DNA from: G963668605 sp963793625
Lineage (GTDB): Bacteria > Acidobacteriota > Terriglobia > Bryobacterales > Bryobacteraceae
Direction of reading: 5' to 3'
Assembly: GCA_963793625.1 (NCBI GenBank)
Contig: CAWCAT010000030.1
Location: forward strand, 62,001 to 126,000
Length of the DNA stretch: 64,000 bases
Part shown: positions 62,191 to 64,000 of the stretch, piece after piece
How the letters are laid out: each line of letters starts with the position of its first letter
How positions within the stretch are numbered: position 1 is the stretch's first letter
Notes under the pieces: model-generated
Told to the model about the DNA's origin: nothing
Databases searched by the model: none
The model's input: only the letters and a program-made list of their open reading frames with translations
Position numbers and translations under genes: made by a program

Positions 62191-63106
62191 TTAGCCAAAC
62201 TTTGCAATCAATTCGTCGAGGCGCTTTTTGCAGCTTGCCGTGGCGGCCCAGGCATCCGGCCAGAAGCACAGATCGATGGTCCACCAATCGTGCGGCAGGC
62301 GGTAGGCCTTGATCAACTCCGGCATAATCTCATCGAAGTTCAGAGTGCCGAGGCCAAAGGGCGGATGCGCCGAGGTTTCGTCCGCACCGCTCGCGTCCTT
62401 GTGGCAACTGCCGTCAGAGTCGATCAGGTGTATGTGATTGATGCGCCCGGAGAGCATGCGGATCAGGTCGATCTGGCTGGCAAACGTTTCCTTCTCGCCT
62501 TCCTGACGCGCTCCGAGCACGCCGACCATGTGGCCATGGCAAGTGTCGTATTGCAATCCGAAATTGGGCTTGTCGACGGCATCGTGAATGCGCACCACGT
62601 CGCTGGGTTTGTTGAACGCGAAGCCCGGTTCAAACTCCCACATCACGTACTGGCCGTTTTCAGCGGCGATATCAGCAGCACTGCTTCCATGCGCCGACAA
62701 CGCGCTGCATCGCGGTGTCGTAATCGATCTCGCGGTGGATTGTCGGGGGCTGCACGCAATCGACGCGGATGCCCTGAATCCCGAGGTCGCGAGAAAATTC
62801 CGAGTTCTTGCGAAACTCCGCCACGTACTTACTCTGATCGTCTGTGTTGATCAGCTTCTCGCCCCATAGATTCGCGGCGATACCGCTGAATCCGAGACCC
62901 TTTTCCGCCATCTTCGCGCGCAGTTCTTCGCGCTGCGATTTCTCAGGCATGGCGTCCGGATTGGGGTGTGGTGGAAAGGAACCCAGCTCGACCCCGTCAA
63001 AGCCCAGTTGCTTGAGCGTGTCGCAAACAGTGTCGAAGGCGATTGGCTTGTCTGCGTACGGGCCGATGGTGTAGGCCCAGGAACCGATAGATGTGCGCTT
63101 GCTCAT
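62191..63106 (-). pseudogene. Sugar phosphate isomerase/epimerase (xylose-isomerase-like TIM barrel), one frameshift
   Basis: First frame: SIGSWAYTIGPYADKPIAFD, QLGFDGVELGSFPPHPNPDA, FSGIAANLWGEKLINTDD, LGIQGIRVDCVQPPTIHREI and a stop after GAWKQCC. Near 62680 the frame changes and continues ADIAAENGQYVMWEFEPGFA (with the metal-binding Glu), NFGLQYDTCHGHMVGVLGAR (Asp/His pair), INHIHLIDSDG and HPPFGLGTLNFDEI. Together this is a complete AP endonuclease 2-type TIM barrel of about 300 residues. These enzymes isomerise or epimerise sugars and inositols, often in tandem with Gfo/Idh dehydrogenases as here. Only a single indel separates it from an intact gene. Confidence 0.87.
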
Positions 63107-63173
63107 ATCGCCAACTACTATATTTCATTAGCGATGTTGGCTGCAGGCGCAGGCGGGCAGGGCATCGCTGTTC

Positions 63174-63420
63174 GAGTCGGGTTCGTTTGCTCACTTTTGT
63201 GTGTCCTGTTGTTGCGAGTTGGGTTCGTTTCCTCACTTTCATGGGCTGACGAGTTGGGTTCGTTCCGCTTGGAAATTATGGCTGCCGACCAGGTGGGTTC
63301 AGTAGGAGAAGTGTTGGATGGACCCGTCGCTTGGGTTCGTTTTGTCATTTTTGTGTGTCCTGTGGTCGGCTGTGACGTATCGAGCGTTCTGAGCCACGGG
63401 CGAGTTGGGTTCCTTTTTGC
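63174..63420. repeat. Degenerate minisatellite around GAGTTGGGTTCGTTT
   Basis: Six imperfect units begin near 63174, 63216, 63251, 63289, 63329 and 63402, sharing the core TGGGTTCGTT. Units 1 and 5 also share TTTTGTGTGTCCTGT about 17 bases downstream. Read on the minus strand the core gives repeated TNPTR or KRTQ-like peptides. The unit resembles dispersed intergenic repeats I recall from other environmental bacterial genomes; origin and role are unknown. Confidence 0.6.
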
Positions 63421-63590
63421 ATATTTGCATGTTGACCTTGTATCAGTAAGTGCCATGTTTCTAAGTGGACGCAGTTTGGTGCCATCCGCTCAAGAGTGTA
63501 GCAAGCGACATTGCGTGCGGATGCTAGCCTGCCTCGTAAGTTCAGGAAACGAAGGACAAAAGAGCTGGAAATTCCTTGTCAATGCCCCAT

Positions 63591-63610
63591 GCCGCCCCTG
63601 CGGGAGCGGC
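63591..63610. other. Strong GC hairpin
   Basis: GCCGC-CCC-TGC-GGG-A-GCGGC folds into an 8-bp stem with one bulged A. It lies 38 bp before the second hairpin; both could belong to a small RNA or a terminator pair. Confidence 0.4.
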
Positions 63611-63648
63611 ACAACGAGGGATGAATCTACCGATCCGACGTGGCCCTT

Positions 63649-63680
63649 GAAGAGCGCAGAAAGGAACCTCTGCGCTCTTC
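63649..63680. terminator. Perfect 12-bp inverted repeat hairpin
   Basis: GAAGAGCGCAGA and TCTGCGCTCTTC pair perfectly around AAGGAACC. This is the shape of a factor-independent terminator, but no gene ends nearby and no T-run follows, so it might end an unrecognised small RNA. Confidence 0.5.
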
Positions 63681-63871
63681 ATCGTCTCGATGAGCCCACC
63701 GGAACCAGGATAGGAAAAGTTGTTGGACACGCATGAAGTCGTTTACAATAAGTGGCCGCTGGGGGCGGCTGCTGCGGCTCTCCCGCTAGTGTTTCGTTGA
63801 CGGCCTAAACCAGGGCCGGCGTGAACAGCAGATGGACTGCGACCTTCAGAGATTCTAAACGGGGGTGCTTG

Positions 63872-64000
63872 ATGAAAATGCCTGAATTATTTGACTTGAC
63901 CGGCCGGGTGGCTGTCGTGACCGGTGGGAATGGCGGCATTGGTCGTGGTATCGCTCTCGGATTGGCCCAAGCCGGGGCTGCCGTCGCAGTGTTTGGACGA
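63872..64000 (+). CDS. SDR family oxidoreductase (partial, runs off the window)
   Basis: The first 43 residues, MKMPELFDLTGRVAVVTGGN then GGIGRGIALGLAQAGAAVAV FGR, show the classical short-chain dehydrogenase NAD(P) motif T-G-x3-G-x-G with the preceding strand VAVVTGG. The opening LFDLTGRVAVVTGG resembles gluconate 5-dehydrogenase or 2-deoxygluconate dehydrogenase-type enzymes. GGGGGTG lies 5-6 bases before ATG 63872; a second in-frame Met follows two codons later. The catalytic YxxxK lies beyond the window. Confidence 0.85.
   Translation, partial: MKMPELFDLTGRVAVVTGGNGGIGRGIALGLAQAGAAVAVFGR

Larger units (their letters stand above)
63107..63871. other. Long intergenic region with repeats and hairpins
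   Basis: About 765 bp without a gene I trust. It contains degenerate 35-42 bp repeats (63174-63420), then 170 bp with no visible feature, then two strong hairpins (63591-63610, 63649-63680). A TACAAT box at 63745-63750 could be the -10 of the SDR gene, giving a GC-rich leader of about 115 bases. The plus-strand reading frame crossing this region is judged spurious. Confidence 0.5.

Noticed and set aside
63174..63420. CRISPR array
   Set aside because: Units are imperfect, spacing is irregular, there are no unique equal-length spacers, and no cas gene is nearby.
63118..63456. Minus-strand frame rich in TNPTR and KRTQ
   Set aside because: It is a translation of the degenerate intergenic repeats, with no ribosome site and no family.
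62966..63736. Long plus-strand reading frame (256 codons) crossing the end of the isomerase gene and the repeat region
   Set aside because: It begins antisense to the isomerase, runs through the repeats, and its protein has no domain; the 3' half is repeat-encoded VGFV-type sequence.
1..64000. tRNA or rRNA genes
   Set aside because: Isolated GTTCGA-type matches all lie inside protein genes and lack cloverleaf partners.

Overview
The window looks like a chromosomal segment of an Acidobacteriota bacterium, probably of the Solibacter/Bryobacter type. The reasons are seven genes or gene remains for very large Oar-like TonB-dependent receptors, bifunctional YncE-propeller/phosphoesterase proteins, Tat-exported Gfo/Idh oxidoreductases, a membrane-anchored winged-helix-like regulator, and many secreted sulfatases, glycosidases and esterases. 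This taxonomic call is inference from gene content; no rRNA or tRNA gene is present to confirm it.

Layout. 1-891 is a decayed receptor gene. 975-4251 (minus) is a compact marR - nmrA-like - GH15 glucoamylase-like unit, followed by two unknown genes (4350-5922). 6107-9820 and 9887-13135 are two convergent receptors with a shared hairpin. 13225-19419 (minus) is a tightly packed four-gene secreted phosphoester-hydrolase operon: type I phosphodiesterase, a zinc phospholipase C-like enzyme, YncE-propeller/phosphoesterase, and a protein sharing the C-terminal module of the phospholipase-like gene. The first three carry apparent frameshifts. 19486-28235 is a tandem duplication of [regulator + receptor]: one unit is intact, while in the other the receptor is frameshifted and the regulator is reduced to a vestige. 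28416-30824 is an intact paralogue of the propeller/phosphoesterase.

30833-33165 holds a HemK-like methyltransferase and a thioredoxin-reductase-like flavoprotein without the CxxC pair, coupled to a UBP-type zinc finger protein. 33175-37812 (minus) is a chaperone operon dnaK-grpE-dnaJ-trxC-hdeD-cbpM. 38354-41254 (minus) is a hypothetical gene - alpha-L-fucosidase - sulfatase unit. 41309-50444 contains an esterase, a decayed receptor, an intact receptor, and broken GH140-like (DUF4038) and DUF1593 genes. 50475-59762 has a hybrid histidine kinase (frameshifted), a GT-C glycosyltransferase, an acetylxylan-esterase-like hydrolase, nagB, and an S41 peptidase under a striking palindromic operator. 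59821-63106 (minus) is a sugar isomerase plus two Gfo/Idh oxidoreductases. The end holds degenerate intergenic repeats, hairpins and the start of an SDR gene.

The common theme is uptake through large outer-membrane receptors combined with secreted hydrolases for phosphoesters and for fucosylated, sulfated or pectin-like glycans. Single-base frameshifts are abundant but clustered (about 14-22 kb and 47.5-51.5 kb). Sequencing error and real gene decay cannot be separated from the sequence alone, so entries typed as pseudogene may be intact in the organism.
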